From contig JAFZOU010000092.1 in NCBI GenBank assembly GCA_017550525.1, positions 1-64,000 of the forward strand: a stretch of DNA of 64,000 bases, written 5' to 3'. This DNA is from Bacteroidales bacterium. Its GTDB lineage: Bacteria > Bacteroidota > Bacteroidia > Bacteroidales > UBA932. A program made the position numbers and the translations under genes. The notes beneath the pieces were generated by a model. That model was not told where the DNA came from, searched no databases, and saw only the letters and a list, made by a program, of their open reading frames with translations. Positions 16,895 through 25,934 of the stretch are shown piece by piece; position 1 is the first letter of the stretch; every line of letters begins with the position of its first letter.

Positions 16895-18253
16895 TCAAAG
16901 GTTGTTAATATTTGTATCTAACCATTGGAGGCGCCTGACGCAGAAGTCCTTAAGGAGCGCCACCTCTTCATCGTAGGATGTAGGAAGCTCTTCTTCCGGC
17001 CAGGAATTAGGCCACACATTTGTGCCGATAACAGGCCATCTCTCAAAGTTCCTCTCAAAGGAGTCCCGGTGCACGGCAAGAAGGCTGTCTATGTAATCGG
17101 GAAGGGTCTCAAGCTCTCCCTTCACTTCATTCCAACGGACTTTCACGGCCTCACGGAATTTGGGATCCTCAAACAGCCGGAGGTACCATCCTGTCTTCAT
17201 CCTCCAGGGAGCGATAGTCTTCACCCACCATCCCTCCGGGCCGTCTTCAGCGCCGGGATCGGCATGAAGGTATGAGCAGTTCCCAAGGGCCAGGTCAAAG
17301 TCCCAAACGTGGCAGAAGGCAAGTTTTCCGCCGCGCGTCTTGGTAAGGAATGTACTTTTCCTGAGTACGTCTACGGGCTTACAGAACTCCTGGATTATAT
17401 AATGGTTCACAAATGATTCCACATCAATATAATCCTCATAGGCGCGGTGGCCGCCGGTAGAGAAATCTCCGTCCTGGATGGATCTCTCCATAGCTTCAAA
17501 GTACTCCCTGCAATAATCTATCTGGGCCTCGGTGGGTTCTTCCGGTTCACGGAACATCACGGGTTCCCTGTAAATTGAAGTCCAGAACCCCGCAGGCTGG
17601 TCCATGTCGGACTCTATCTCAAAGTAATAGTCTCCGGTAAGGGCTTCACCCTCGTTGTCCTTGGGACCGGCAGGATGGATCTTTACCTTGTTGTCGTTGA
17701 CTTCCTTATGCTCACTGAGCATATAGTTTCCCTTGAAATCCCCATTGAGCCATAGTTCTACCGGAAGCATCTTGGGAGTCCAGGACATTCCGCAGATCTG
17801 AGAGATACGCATGGCCACCATATTGCGCATAAGCGTTTTGTCGGGATGATTGGCAATGAGGTACCAGTCGCGGTCTGAATTTATCCCCAGAAGGCTGGCT
17901 TTTTCGTCCAGTTTGATGCGATACGACTTCTTTTCGCAGGTAAGGGTGGAGTGCCCCCTCCAGCGGATATTCAGCCTTGCATCCACAAGGGGGGTGTCGG
18001 AATAGAAGCCGTCGGGGTCGTTGAGAAGCATTCGCCCGCGTACATAGTAGGCCGATTTATCCACGTCTTTTCCGTGCCTGGTGGGGCCCACGATCTCTGC
18101 CTCCGTTGTAAGTGAAATGTACGGATAGACTTTAGGGCCGGAAGGTTGATCTACCGTGTCCTCCCGGGCCGTAGCGGGCTCTTCCGCCTTCTCACAGGAA
18201 GGCAGAGCCAGCACCACGGCCACCAGGACAACACAGATAAAGTTTTTATTCAT
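16895..18253 (-). CDS. CotH-type kinase domain lipoprotein
   Basis: 452 residues, lipobox LPSC (Cys20). CotH fold: RWRGHSTLTCEKKSYRIKLDEKASLLG (97-123, ATP-binding Lys114 by position), DWYLIANHPDKTLMRNMVAMRIS (129-151), SFVNHYIIQEFCKPVD with Asp295, and FCHVWDFDLALGN with Asp318 and Asp320. In Bacillus CotH is an atypical protein kinase acting on spore-coat proteins, and the metal-binding acidic residues appear conserved here. As an exported lipoprotein within a glycan-degradation operon, its substrate is unclear. A second CotH-like gene occurs in PUL2 (46,952-48,853). Confidence 0.85.
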   Translation of the reverse strand: MNKNFICVVLVAVVLALPSCEKAEEPATAREDTVDQPSGPKVYPYISLTTEAEIVGPTRHGKDVDKSAYYVRGRMLLNDPDGFYSDTPLVDARLNIRWRGHSTLTCEKKSYRIKLDEKASLLGINSDRDWYLIANHPDKTLMRNMVAMRISQICGMSWTPKMLPVELWLNGDFKGNYMLSEHKEVNDNKVKIHPAGPKDNEGEALTGDYYFEIESDMDQPAGFWTSIYREPVMFREPEEPTEAQIDYCREYFEAMERSIQDGDFSTGGHRAYEDYIDVESFVNHYIIQEFCKPVDVLRKSTFLTKTRGGKLAFCHVWDFDLALGNCSYLHADPGAEDGPEGWWVKTIAPWRMKTGWYLRLFEDPKFREAVKVRWNEVKGELETLPDYIDSLLAVHRDSFERNFERWPVIGTNVWPNSWPEEELPTSYDEEVALLKDFCVRRLQWLDTNINNL

Positions 18254-18270
18254 AGTTTGCGTTGCTGGCA

Positions 18271-18298
18271 GGCGGCGTCCCGGTCAGGGGGCGCCGCC
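18271..18298 (-). other. GC-rich intercistronic hairpin in PUL1 mRNA
   Basis: GGCGGCG (18271-18277) pairs with CGCCGCC (18292-18298) in the 66-bp gap between the fimbrillin gene and CotH, the widest gap in the operon. There is no T-run, so it looks like an mRNA processing or stability element that could lower or separate expression of the three distal genes. Confidence 0.5.
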
Positions 18299-18319
18299 CG
18301 AAAAGCCGGCAGTGAATCA

Positions 18320-19885
18320 CTACAGAGCCTCGAAGGTGAGGTTCACGTTAAAGATGTCACCGCGATTGATGGTACCGGTTGTCTCGATCTCGTTGCTCTG
18401 AGGCTTGGTGGATACCTTTGCGCCCCAATCCCAATCATCCGCCGTCACAGAGTAGCATTCGGCCTTGAAGCCCCATGGCGGAGTATCATAGGCTCCAGTG
18501 AGAATAGGAATGTCAAACGTCAGGGATGCGATATCACCTGTGTGCTCAGGAAGCACCATGACACACCATTCGTCCTTAGCGGCAGCCTCAATCACGGGAT
18601 TCTCATCAAGCGGATTCACGGTTCCCTCGAAGAAGAAGAACGGACGTGCACCGCACTCCAGGAAGACAGTCTTCGCCGCAGCGGGGATGTTCTTCAGCGT
18701 TACGCGGATGGTAGCGCCCATATTCTTGAAGGCAATGCTCTTGAGGTATGCAGAAGAGGTGGGTTCACCAACTGTACCGAAGAGGAATGCACCAGGGGCG
18801 AAATTCCACTGGTCATTGGTGTACTTGAGGGAAGTTCCATCAAGTTCGATGCCGGTGGTAGGAGTGATAGCATATAATGCATTCTCGGGGACATCTCCTT
18901 CGAATTCACCTACGGCCACATTACCGCTGGCAACGGTCTTCTCAGTAAGGGTTGTGCCATCCCAAAGGCCGATCTTTGTACCTGAAAGCCAGGTGAGACC
19001 ACCTTCGATGGTTGCACTGATACCGGAAGCGGCAGCGCCCTCGAACACTATGTCGGGGAATACGATAATCTCACCGCGGTTCACGATTCCACCGGTAACG
19101 ATCTTACCCTTGTGGTTGATGACAGGTTCGGCCTCAAGTTCACCCTTACCATATTCCTGTCCCCAGTCCTTATCACGGAAGAACTTCACTTTGAAGTCCT
19201 TGCCGTCTTTCCACTCACCGGGAAGGATAGGAGCATAGATGACAATCTTGGAGTGATCCTCGGGGAGTTCCACAAAGCACTGCTCTGCGGCTTCTCCGGA
19301 GAACTTGGGATACTCATCGTTAAGATTGGCGCTCTCACCGCCCTGGAGGAACATGGATCCGCCGGGAGACTCAAGATATGCATACTTGCAGTCGGCACGG
19401 AGGTTCTTGATGGTAATCAGGGCATAGGCGCAAAGATGCTGGAACTTATACTCGTTGGCGGAATTTGCCTTGGGAGCATACATATGAACTGCATTCTTAT
19501 AGTCCCACCAGTCCTGGCTGTAATTGGAGGTGTAGACACCATCGGCATAAGTATCGGCCTCAGAATAAGGATAGACGGCAAAGTCTATCTCCTTACCTGC
19601 AGGAACTTCACCCGTAAACTTGCCGGCAACTGTTCCCACAGAGCTATCATCAAGCGTGAAGGGGACGAATGCATCGCCAACCCATACGCCAATCACGTCA
19701 CCCTTTTCCCAAGCGAACTTGCCTACTTCGGAACCGGTGGTGACTTTGGTAGTGGCATTCTCCAGGGCCGCAGTAACCGTAACGATCCTACTGCCGGGGA
19801 CAACATCCACTGACTGCTGTTTCGCACATCCGGCAATCAATGCAAGGACTGCCAGCGCGACAATTGAAAATATATACTTCTTCAT
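18320..19885 (-). CDS. Two-domain fimbrillin-like surface lipoprotein
   Basis: 521 residues, lipobox IAGC (Cys20). Two fimbrillin-like modules follow each other (about 25-270 and 275-521). Each has the family pattern: a strand ending in a K/G-rich start, W(E)KGDVIGVW or GTKIGLWDG, then F(T/E)G(E/D)VP and a YP/TP strand. Fimbrillin-like lipoproteins form adhesive surface fibres or act as glycan-binding accessory proteins of PULs. It lies 12 bp after another fimbrillin-like gene; both probably serve as surface glycan-binding proteins of PUL1. No specific ligand can be inferred. Confidence 0.75.
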   Translation of the reverse strand: MKKYIFSIVALAVLALIAGCAKQQSVDVVPGSRIVTVTAALENATTKVTTGSEVGKFAWEKGDVIGVWVGDAFVPFTLDDSSVGTVAGKFTGEVPAGKEIDFAVYPYSEADTYADGVYTSNYSQDWWDYKNAVHMYAPKANSANEYKFQHLCAYALITIKNLRADCKYAYLESPGGSMFLQGGESANLNDEYPKFSGEAAEQCFVELPEDHSKIVIYAPILPGEWKDGKDFKVKFFRDKDWGQEYGKGELEAEPVINHKGKIVTGGIVNRGEIIVFPDIVFEGAAASGISATIEGGLTWLSGTKIGLWDGTTLTEKTVASGNVAVGEFEGDVPENALYAITPTTGIELDGTSLKYTNDQWNFAPGAFLFGTVGEPTSSAYLKSIAFKNMGATIRVTLKNIPAAAKTVFLECGARPFFFFEGTVNPLDENPVIEAAAKDEWCVMVLPEHTGDIASLTFDIPILTGAYDTPPWGFKAECYSVTADDWDWGAKVSTKPQSNEIETTGTINRGDIFNVNLTFEAL

Positions 19886-19897
19886 GGTACAATCAGA

Positions 19898-20863
19898 TTA
19901 GTTAAGGGAAACAGTCCAGAAGTCATTAGGATCCTGAATGATAACATTGGAATCCTCAATACCGTCGTTCACGCCGGTACCGCTGTCATCGGCATTCTTG
20001 GCGTTTGCACACTTGATCTCCGGGAAGATGTAATACTCGCCGGCGGCGGTAGTGAAGCCTACGTCCTCACCAAGGAATCCGGCTGCATCGTCAAATGGTG
20101 TACCCCACCAGCCTCCTACGTCAGTGGTCACGATACGGAGTTTGAGACCGCCCTTACCCCACTGCTGGGCAAAAGTATCCACGGCAATAGGGATGATGAG
20201 CGTTGCGTCCGTAGCTCCGGAGTGCTCAGGAAGGGCGTAAATGAGGTTCTCATCCTTCGCATAGGTGATGGCGGGAGTAGCGGCGGAGAAATCCAACGTT
20301 GCGCCAAGGGCGAAGCAGGGGCCTGCAGACTCTATGAAGAGATGCGTGGCGGCCTGACGGATGTTGGTAACCTTTACACGGAAGTAAGCGGTGGTATGAT
20401 GGAAGGTGAAAGTGTATTTCCCATCCTTCTCCTGCGCGCCGTTACCATAAAGCATATAGTTGGCTGCAGGGATTTCCCATTTGCTTGCTGCGGGGAAAGT
20501 ATAGGAAGTGGCCGTTGCCTCGGCGCCTTCTGCATAAGGATATACGGCATAGGAGTTTTCGTTGATGACGCCTCCTTCGGGAAGCTCACCCACGAACTCA
20601 CCATAACCGAAGTTGTCCCATTCGGGATCCAGGGTAAACTTGGTGATTCCGTTTCCGGTCCAGATACCTATTTCGTCACCGGCTTTCCAGGTGAAACGGC
20701 CGGTGGTGCTACTTACCACCTTGGAGATGGTGGCATCTACGCCCACGGAGACCCGGACGGTCCTGCTGACGGCGGGAGCGGAATTCTCGGTCTTGGCGCA
20801 TCCTGCTAACAGTAATGCGGCGGCTGCAAGAATTGCAACAAATATCTTTTTCATATCATTCAT
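19898..20863 (-). CDS. Fimbrillin-like surface lipoprotein
   Basis: 321 residues, lipobox LAGC. The start may be the ATG at 20863 (MNDMKK) or, equally plausible, the ATG at 20854 (MKK). One fimbrillin-like module: GRFTWKAGDEIGIWTGNGITKFTL, GEFVGELPEGG and SYAVYPYAEGA. It is similar in layout to the N-terminal module of the next gene, so the two may have arisen by duplication. The last residues, DPNDFWTVSLN, echo the DDGFWTVQ end of the preceding BACON protein. Probably a surface glycan-binding protein of PUL1. Confidence 0.75.
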   Translation of the reverse strand: MNDMKKIFVAILAAAALLLAGCAKTENSAPAVSRTVRVSVGVDATISKVVSSTTGRFTWKAGDEIGIWTGNGITKFTLDPEWDNFGYGEFVGELPEGGVINENSYAVYPYAEGAEATATSYTFPAASKWEIPAANYMLYGNGAQEKDGKYTFTFHHTTAYFRVKVTNIRQAATHLFIESAGPCFALGATLDFSAATPAITYAKDENLIYALPEHSGATDATLIIPIAVDTFAQQWGKGGLKLRIVTTDVGGWWGTPFDDAAGFLGEDVGFTTAAGEYYIFPEIKCANAKNADDSGTGVNDGIEDSNVIIQDPNDFWTVSLN

Positions 20864-20880
20864 CTGTTAGAGGTTCAACA

Positions 20881-22296
20881 TTACTGAACAGTCCAGAAGC
20901 CATCGTCAATAGGGATCACCTCGCCGTGATCGATATTGTCGTCGTGATGCTCGACGACAACGCCGAACTCGCTCATATCAATAGGCGTTCCGGCATCGTG
21001 GGCGGCCTTTGCAGCTGCTGTGAACCTGTCGGCCACAGACTGATCCCAGTCAAGCATCTGCTTGGGAATGAAGGTCTTGTAACCGGCATCGGCAGCATAA
21101 CCCATGCTGGAGAAGTACCACTCCCAGGTGTTGGTGGCATCATCTCCGATGATCTTGCCGATAAGAAGACGCCAGTCACTCCAAATTTCCTTGTTGCCCT
21201 TTTCGGCATTCTCATCAAAGAGTTCATAGCGGACCTGACCCCAGCCCTTTTCAAAGCCAAGCCAGTGACCTTCCTTGACGCCGCCCACCTTCATCTGGGT
21301 CTTGTCACCCTGAGCGGTGCGCTCGGAGTTGAGGATAACGTCAAGGGTTGCAGGGACGATGTAACCAAGATAAGGGCACTCTGTATCGCCTTCGTAAGGA
21401 TTCTCACCGGTGAAGGTGCAGTTACGGGCGGTGCTTATAAGAGCAACCTCAAGGACCTTGGAAGCCCAGATATGAGGCAGTGCGCCATAGAAGTCGGTGT
21501 CATCGAAATAGATTTCAGAGAGCATGGGGCTTGCGGCGAAACCATCGGCCAGGACACCCGTCATCTTTGTGTGGGAGAGGGCGATGTGCTTAAGCTTAGG
21601 GGTATCCCATTCCTTCGGGAACAGGGTGCCGGCCAGCCTGCTGTTGCCGTTCTGACGGATCCTTTCAACGTTGGGAAGCTTCATTACTTCGGGGAATGCC
21701 ACGAAGGGTGCTTCCTCCTTGATTTCCACAACAGTGATCTTTCCGTTGTCGTCATTACCGAATACGATTCCGGGGAATGCTGTCAGTTCTGCGTCTTCTG
21801 CGGTAACCCAGTCGGAGATGGTAGGAGTATCATCACCAAGGAGCTTACCGGCCACGATGGCCTGCAGGAACTGGAGGTCGCCTTCGGCAACCTTGGATTC
21901 AGGACTTGACTGAACTACAAGGATGTCGTAGATGACTGCCGTGCCCTGGAAGACGGCGAAGGAAGCGGAGCGCTCCTTTGCGCCTTCCTCGTTGTTGGCA
22001 GAAACCGCGAAAGTAAGGGTGCTCTTACCCTTGCTGCCGCTGGTGGGACTTACAGAAATCCACTTGTAGTTTTCGTCAGGAGAGACTGTCCAATCGGCAT
22101 AAGCCTCAATGTCAGTCGTGAGGGTAGTCGATCCGCCGGGGCCGACCGTGAGGGTGACTTCCTGCTTGTCAGGAACTGTTACCTCGTCCTGGGGCTTGGT
22201 TTTGTCTTCTTCCTTGGGTGCTTCCGGCTTATTGCAGGAGGCAATCACAAAGAAGGACAGAGCCAATACTCCAAACCATTTGAGATTTAATTCCAT
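20881..22296 (-). CDS. BACON-domain lipoprotein with leucine-rich-like region
   Basis: 471 residues, lipobox IASC (Cys21). After an acidic Pro/Lys/Glu linker comes a BACON domain at about 45-130 (VTLTVGPGGSTTLTTDIEA, WISVSPTSGSKGKSTLTFAVSAN), typically a carbohydrate-binding or spacer module of Bacteroidales surface proteins. Residues about 180-320 show LRR-like strands (LKHIALSHTKMTGVLADGF, LSEIYFDDTDFYGALPHI, LEVALISTARNC). It ends in the acidic DDGFWTVQ. Likely an outer-surface glycan-binding protein of PUL1. An antisense frame of 364 codons here is judged spurious. Confidence 0.78.
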   Translation of the reverse strand: MELNLKWFGVLALSFFVIASCNKPEAPKEEDKTKPQDEVTVPDKQEVTLTVGPGGSTTLTTDIEAYADWTVSPDENYKWISVSPTSGSKGKSTLTFAVSANNEEGAKERSASFAVFQGTAVIYDILVVQSSPESKVAEGDLQFLQAIVAGKLLGDDTPTISDWVTAEDAELTAFPGIVFGNDDNGKITVVEIKEEAPFVAFPEVMKLPNVERIRQNGNSRLAGTLFPKEWDTPKLKHIALSHTKMTGVLADGFAASPMLSEIYFDDTDFYGALPHIWASKVLEVALISTARNCTFTGENPYEGDTECPYLGYIVPATLDVILNSERTAQGDKTQMKVGGVKEGHWLGFEKGWGQVRYELFDENAEKGNKEIWSDWRLLIGKIIGDDATNTWEWYFSSMGYAADAGYKTFIPKQMLDWDQSVADRFTAAAKAAHDAGTPIDMSEFGVVVEHHDDNIDHGEVIPIDDGFWTVQ

Positions 22297-22342
22297 AAGT
22301 TTGATAGTTTAAAAGTTAATAAATAGTGTGATTAGTGGTTTC

Positions 22343-23470
22343 CTATTTTGTTGTAGTGAAAGGCACGGTAATGATAAGTTCATAGGTACCAGGCTCGTAG
22401 ATACGGATCCTTGTACGGAGACGCACGTACCAGCCCCTGAAATGCGTACTGTCGAATATGGTTGGTGACCATGACGCAGAAGCTTTGTCGGAATGGGACA
22501 GATAGTAGGTGCGAAGTGCATCCGTATCCAGATTGGAAAGGTCTGAATTGTACTCTCCCCTCATATAGTAATGCTGGTCCAGAACCGGCCAGGGGGTCAT
22601 GGGGAAGGAAACTCCCATTCCTTTCTCGGGGTCGTTGACGCGGTCTATACCAACATCGAAATAGCTGAGCGTGGTGGTATAATTCGCGTACTTTGAGGGA
22701 TCGTAGAGCTTGCCGTTCTTGTCCAGGATCTTATACCAAACGGTGACTCCGGTCTCTGGGGTATCGGAAATCTTGTGGAAGATCATTCCGGACTCCTTGC
22801 CGTTATCGGCCACCACATTGGCGCGGCGGGTTTCGAAGTTGGGGTCGCTGTTGTTGATCTGGTCGTAGAACGGGAAGATGTTCACAACCTGGTTCTCGGT
22901 CTCGTCAAAATACTCCACGCAGATGCCGTTCACGAAGTCCTCGATGAAGAACTGGTCATTCGACGACCCGGTTGCGAAGGCTATGACGGCGTAGTCGGGG
23001 ATATCGATGGAGCCCTTGCTGTTGGACATCCTTACATCCACGTTGAAGATGTCTCCTGCAGTAAGACCGCAATCGGCCGTGGAAGGCATGGTGTATAACT
23101 GTCCGTTCACCTCGTTGATCATGATTGGAGAAACGATGGCTTTTCCAAGTTTTTCCTCAATCAGGGCACGGGTTGTGTCGGTCAGGTGGTCGTAAGGGAC
23201 ATTCCAGACCGTGAGCGGGGCCGTCTTGAAGAATTCCTCCTTGCGCTCGCCAAACTTGTCACGGATGTTCGTGATCTCAAACTTGACCGGCTTGGTGGAG
23301 TTGTCCAGCCACGCTTTCTGAGTGGACACCTGCTGGCCGATAGGGACGATGAGGGTATCGGAACCCTGAAGGTAGATATTGGTGCCCAGATAGCCCTGCA
23401 GCTGTGATTCCTTGAAGCAGGAAGTAAGGCAGGCAAGGGCCAGGATTATTATGGGAATATACTTTTTCAT
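22343..23470 (-). CDS. SusCD-associated lipoprotein, possibly DUF5007
   Basis: 375 residues, lipobox LTSC (Cys18). N-terminal strands QGYLGTNIYLQGSDTLIVPIGQQVSTQKAWLDNSTKPVKFEI suggest an Ig-like start; the C-terminal half is aromatic-rich and all-beta (YYMRGEYNSDL, FRGWYVRLRTRIRIYEPGTYELIITVPF). From memory it resembles DUF5007 proteins found next to SusD/fasciclin genes, but I cannot verify this. Its position, third after SusD, is where surface glycan-binding proteins (SusE/F equivalents) sit. The 46-bp gap to the BACON gene holds no hairpin. Confidence 0.65.
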   Translation of the reverse strand: MKKYIPIIILALACLTSCFKESQLQGYLGTNIYLQGSDTLIVPIGQQVSTQKAWLDNSTKPVKFEITNIRDKFGERKEEFFKTAPLTVWNVPYDHLTDTTRALIEEKLGKAIVSPIMINEVNGQLYTMPSTADCGLTAGDIFNVDVRMSNSKGSIDIPDYAVIAFATGSSNDQFFIEDFVNGICVEYFDETENQVVNIFPFYDQINNSDPNFETRRANVVADNGKESGMIFHKISDTPETGVTVWYKILDKNGKLYDPSKYANYTTTLSYFDVGIDRVNDPEKGMGVSFPMTPWPVLDQHYYMRGEYNSDLSNLDTDALRTYYLSHSDKASASWSPTIFDSTHFRGWYVRLRTRIRIYEPGTYELIITVPFTTTK

Positions 23471-23480
23471 AATCTCTCTG

Positions 23481-24269
23481 CTAATAATCGTCGTTTCTCA
23501 CTCCATAGAAGAAGAGCGTGTGATACTGATAGCGCTCCGTGTAGGCGTCGTTGCCCATGACCACGATGTGGACCACACCGTTGGAAGTACGGACATCGGA
23601 CAGATACATGCGGTAGGCCTGATCACAGTCAGGATTGGCCAGTCCCTTGGCATAACGGGCCAGATAAGCGGGCTTCCCGGTGCGCTCGTCCACTTCCCAA
23701 TCGGTACCGCGCTTGAACACCACGTACACTATCTCAGGGTTGGACATCATGAAGTTACCGTACTGGTAACCTGCGCCGGCATTACCTTCACCATTCCAGG
23801 ATGCACCAGGGTCGGCCGATGCCTTTTCAAGGGAGAGGTATATCTCCTGGGTTCCGTCAAGGGAGGTCAGATACTGCGGTCCCTGCTCCTTGAGAGCCTT
23901 GGAATCCCATCGGCCCGGGAAGATGTACATGCCCATCTTGGCCACTTCCTCGTCTTCTATATCCTCAATCTTGAACTCAGGGGCAGTGCCGTTACGGAAG
24001 GCTTTGTTGCGGCGATACACATAACGCATTACGGACCACTTGCTGGGGCCGACTATGGTGATGTCATCGCCGTTGATGACGTCCTTGAGGCCGGCTTTTT
24101 CGAAGAGCCGGGCTACAACCTCGGTTTCGTCGGTCTGGAGCATCCACTCATAGGTGGGGATGTCAAGCTGATCGGTAGAGTTGACGCTGCCGCCTATTGA
24201 GTCGTCCTTTTTGCAGGAAACTGTCAGGGCTACTGCCGTTGCAATAATTATATATACTATTCTTTTCAT
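23481..24269 (-). CDS. Fasciclin-like (FAS1) domain lipoprotein
   Basis: 262 residues from the ATG at 24269, chosen because a good ribosome-binding site (GGAGG) precedes it and it starts the signal peptide MKRIVYIIIATAVALTVSC (Cys19). The segment EVVARLFEKAGLKDVINGDDITIVGPSKWSVMRYV resembles the FAS1 fold, an adhesion module. FAS1-like lipoproteins are common beside SusD in Bacteroidales PULs, where they probably help bind glycan at the surface. It begins 14 bp after SusD. Confidence 0.65.
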   Translation of the reverse strand: MKRIVYIIIATAVALTVSCKKDDSIGGSVNSTDQLDIPTYEWMLQTDETEVVARLFEKAGLKDVINGDDITIVGPSKWSVMRYVYRRNKAFRNGTAPEFKIEDIEDEEVAKMGMYIFPGRWDSKALKEQGPQYLTSLDGTQEIYLSLEKASADPGASWNGEGNAGAGYQYGNFMMSNPEIVYVVFKRGTDWEVDERTGKPAYLARYAKGLANPDCDQAYRMYLSDVRTSNGVVHIVVMGNDAYTERYQYHTLFFYGVRNDDY

Positions 24270-24283
24270 AACATCCTCCTTTT

Positions 24284-25915
24284 TTACCAGTTGCACTTAC
24301 CATTCCAGTACGGAGTCTGGTCAATAAGGGTATTTGTGGAGAGAACACTGGAAGAAACCGGCCAGTAATAACCTTTCTGGCGGTACTTCACGGCACCCAT
24401 CAGGTGGGCGTTGGGCCAGTAGTTGTTACGCACGAAGTCAAAGTAGAGGTAACCCTCACCGAAGAGTTCGCTCACACGCTCCTGCATGATCTCCGAGATG
24501 AGGTCTGAGCCAGAGTAATCGGTCAGGCCCGCACGGTTGCGGATATCGTTCACGATGGGCAGGGCCTTACCTTCCTCGCCATTCTTGTAGTATGCCTCGG
24601 CAAGCAGAAGCATGGCATCGGTGTAGCGGAAAACGGGAATATTGCACTCTGCGAAGTAGGCTATGTAGGAACCCTGTTCACGCTCCGTGTCCTCCGTGAG
24701 CTGAGCCCACTTGGTGAGCCAGGTGACCTTGGTTCGGTCGTTGGTGGATGAACCCTGGGTCTCGTTGAAAGGCTCGTTGTAGGTGGAATCCCATGCGCCG
24801 AAGAAGAGGTGAGGACGGATGTCGGGACCACCGATGGCGAAATCGTACTCGGGGTAGAGCTTGGGTTTCTGGCTGTAGGGGATCCAGTCGATACCGGCCG
24901 AACGGTCATGGGTGGGGTCATCGTCAAGAGGATTCATCTTGCAGGTGTAGGCCTGGACGCCAGACCAGTCGGCCCTGTAAGACTCGTTGTTCTCCGTGCC
25001 CACATATAGCTCGAAGACTGCCTCTGAAGACTGGCCGTTGAACATAGCCTTGACTGCATCGGCACTGCTGTAATCCACATATGAGTATCCGCCGTGATCC
25101 CTGAGGTCTTCAAGGGCGGTGATTGCATCGGCCACATAACCCAGCGGATTGGGCAGACGGTCGCGCCTGGCCAGGAAGTTGGCCCACATGTTAGCATGTG
25201 CCAGCAGCTGAAGGGCCGATCCCTTGTTGGCGCGGATGCCCCAGCTGGAACTGCCGGGAATGCCGTAATCCAGAAGGGCCACGGCCTGCTCTGCATCGGC
25301 AAGGACCTGGCTGGCTATTTCAAAGTCAGAGCTGCGGCCGATAAGGATGGGAGAGTGATCCTTGTTGATCACCTGGCTGGAGGATTCGATTGCATCGGTG
25401 ATAAGCGGAGCGTCACCCCACACCCTCAGGATGTCGAAATACGTGAGTGCGCGGAGGAAGTACGCTTCACCAAGCAGGTGGTTATAGTCGTCCTGGCTGC
25501 GGAACTGCTTCACATCCATTGCCAGGATCTTGCTGATAACAAGATTGGCCTGGGCGATCACCTTGTAGAAAGTGCCCCAGTCGCAGGCGCTGTCCATGGA
25601 ACCCCACATCCTGTCTACGGAAGAGACATCGGAATAGTTGCCCACGGTATAGTAGTTCCTGTTGGAACCGCCGGACCAGCCGTTTTTCACGAAGCCGCAT
25701 GTAACATCGGCCCTCTGGTACCAGTTGGCGCCGGAAGACATAAGGCCGCGGTATAGGGAATAGATGCCGGTGACACCAACCTCGGCATCGGCCTGGGATT
25801 CCCAGAAGGCTTCATTATAGATAAGGTCAATCTGGGTGGGCTCAAGGAATTTCTTGCAGGAAGAGACGGACACTGCCATCACCGCTGCCATAAGTATTAT
25901 AATGTACTTTTTCAT
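24284..25915 (-). CDS. SusD/RagB-family outer-membrane glycan-binding lipoprotein (PUL1)
   Basis: 543 residues, lipobox VSSC (Cys20) followed by KKFLEPTQ, the classic SusD start. Mature sequence shows the N-terminal AFWESQADAEVGVTGIYSLY, the TPR-type GEAYFLRALTYFDILRVWGDAPLI block and the C-terminal MLLLAEAYYKNGEEGKALPIVNDIRNRAGL and ISEIMQERVSELFGEGYLYFDFVR. SusD acts as the lid over its SusC partner, binding oligosaccharide at the cell surface. Its partner SusC ends 19 bp upstream in the same transcript. Confidence 0.97.
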   Translation of the reverse strand: MKKYIIILMAAVMAVSVSSCKKFLEPTQIDLIYNEAFWESQADAEVGVTGIYSLYRGLMSSGANWYQRADVTCGFVKNGWSGGSNRNYYTVGNYSDVSSVDRMWGSMDSACDWGTFYKVIAQANLVISKILAMDVKQFRSQDDYNHLLGEAYFLRALTYFDILRVWGDAPLITDAIESSSQVINKDHSPILIGRSSDFEIASQVLADAEQAVALLDYGIPGSSSWGIRANKGSALQLLAHANMWANFLARRDRLPNPLGYVADAITALEDLRDHGGYSYVDYSSADAVKAMFNGQSSEAVFELYVGTENNESYRADWSGVQAYTCKMNPLDDDPTHDRSAGIDWIPYSQKPKLYPEYDFAIGGPDIRPHLFFGAWDSTYNEPFNETQGSSTNDRTKVTWLTKWAQLTEDTEREQGSYIAYFAECNIPVFRYTDAMLLLAEAYYKNGEEGKALPIVNDIRNRAGLTDYSGSDLISEIMQERVSELFGEGYLYFDFVRNNYWPNAHLMGAVKYRQKGYYWPVSSSVLSTNTLIDQTPYWNGKCNW

Positions 25916-25934
25916 ATTACTTTTCCTTTAAGCG

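Noticed and set aside
20815-21909. 364-codon open frame on the plus strand
   Set aside because: It is antisense to the BACON lipoprotein, whose lipobox, domain and operon spacing are clear. The antisense product has no signal or known motif.
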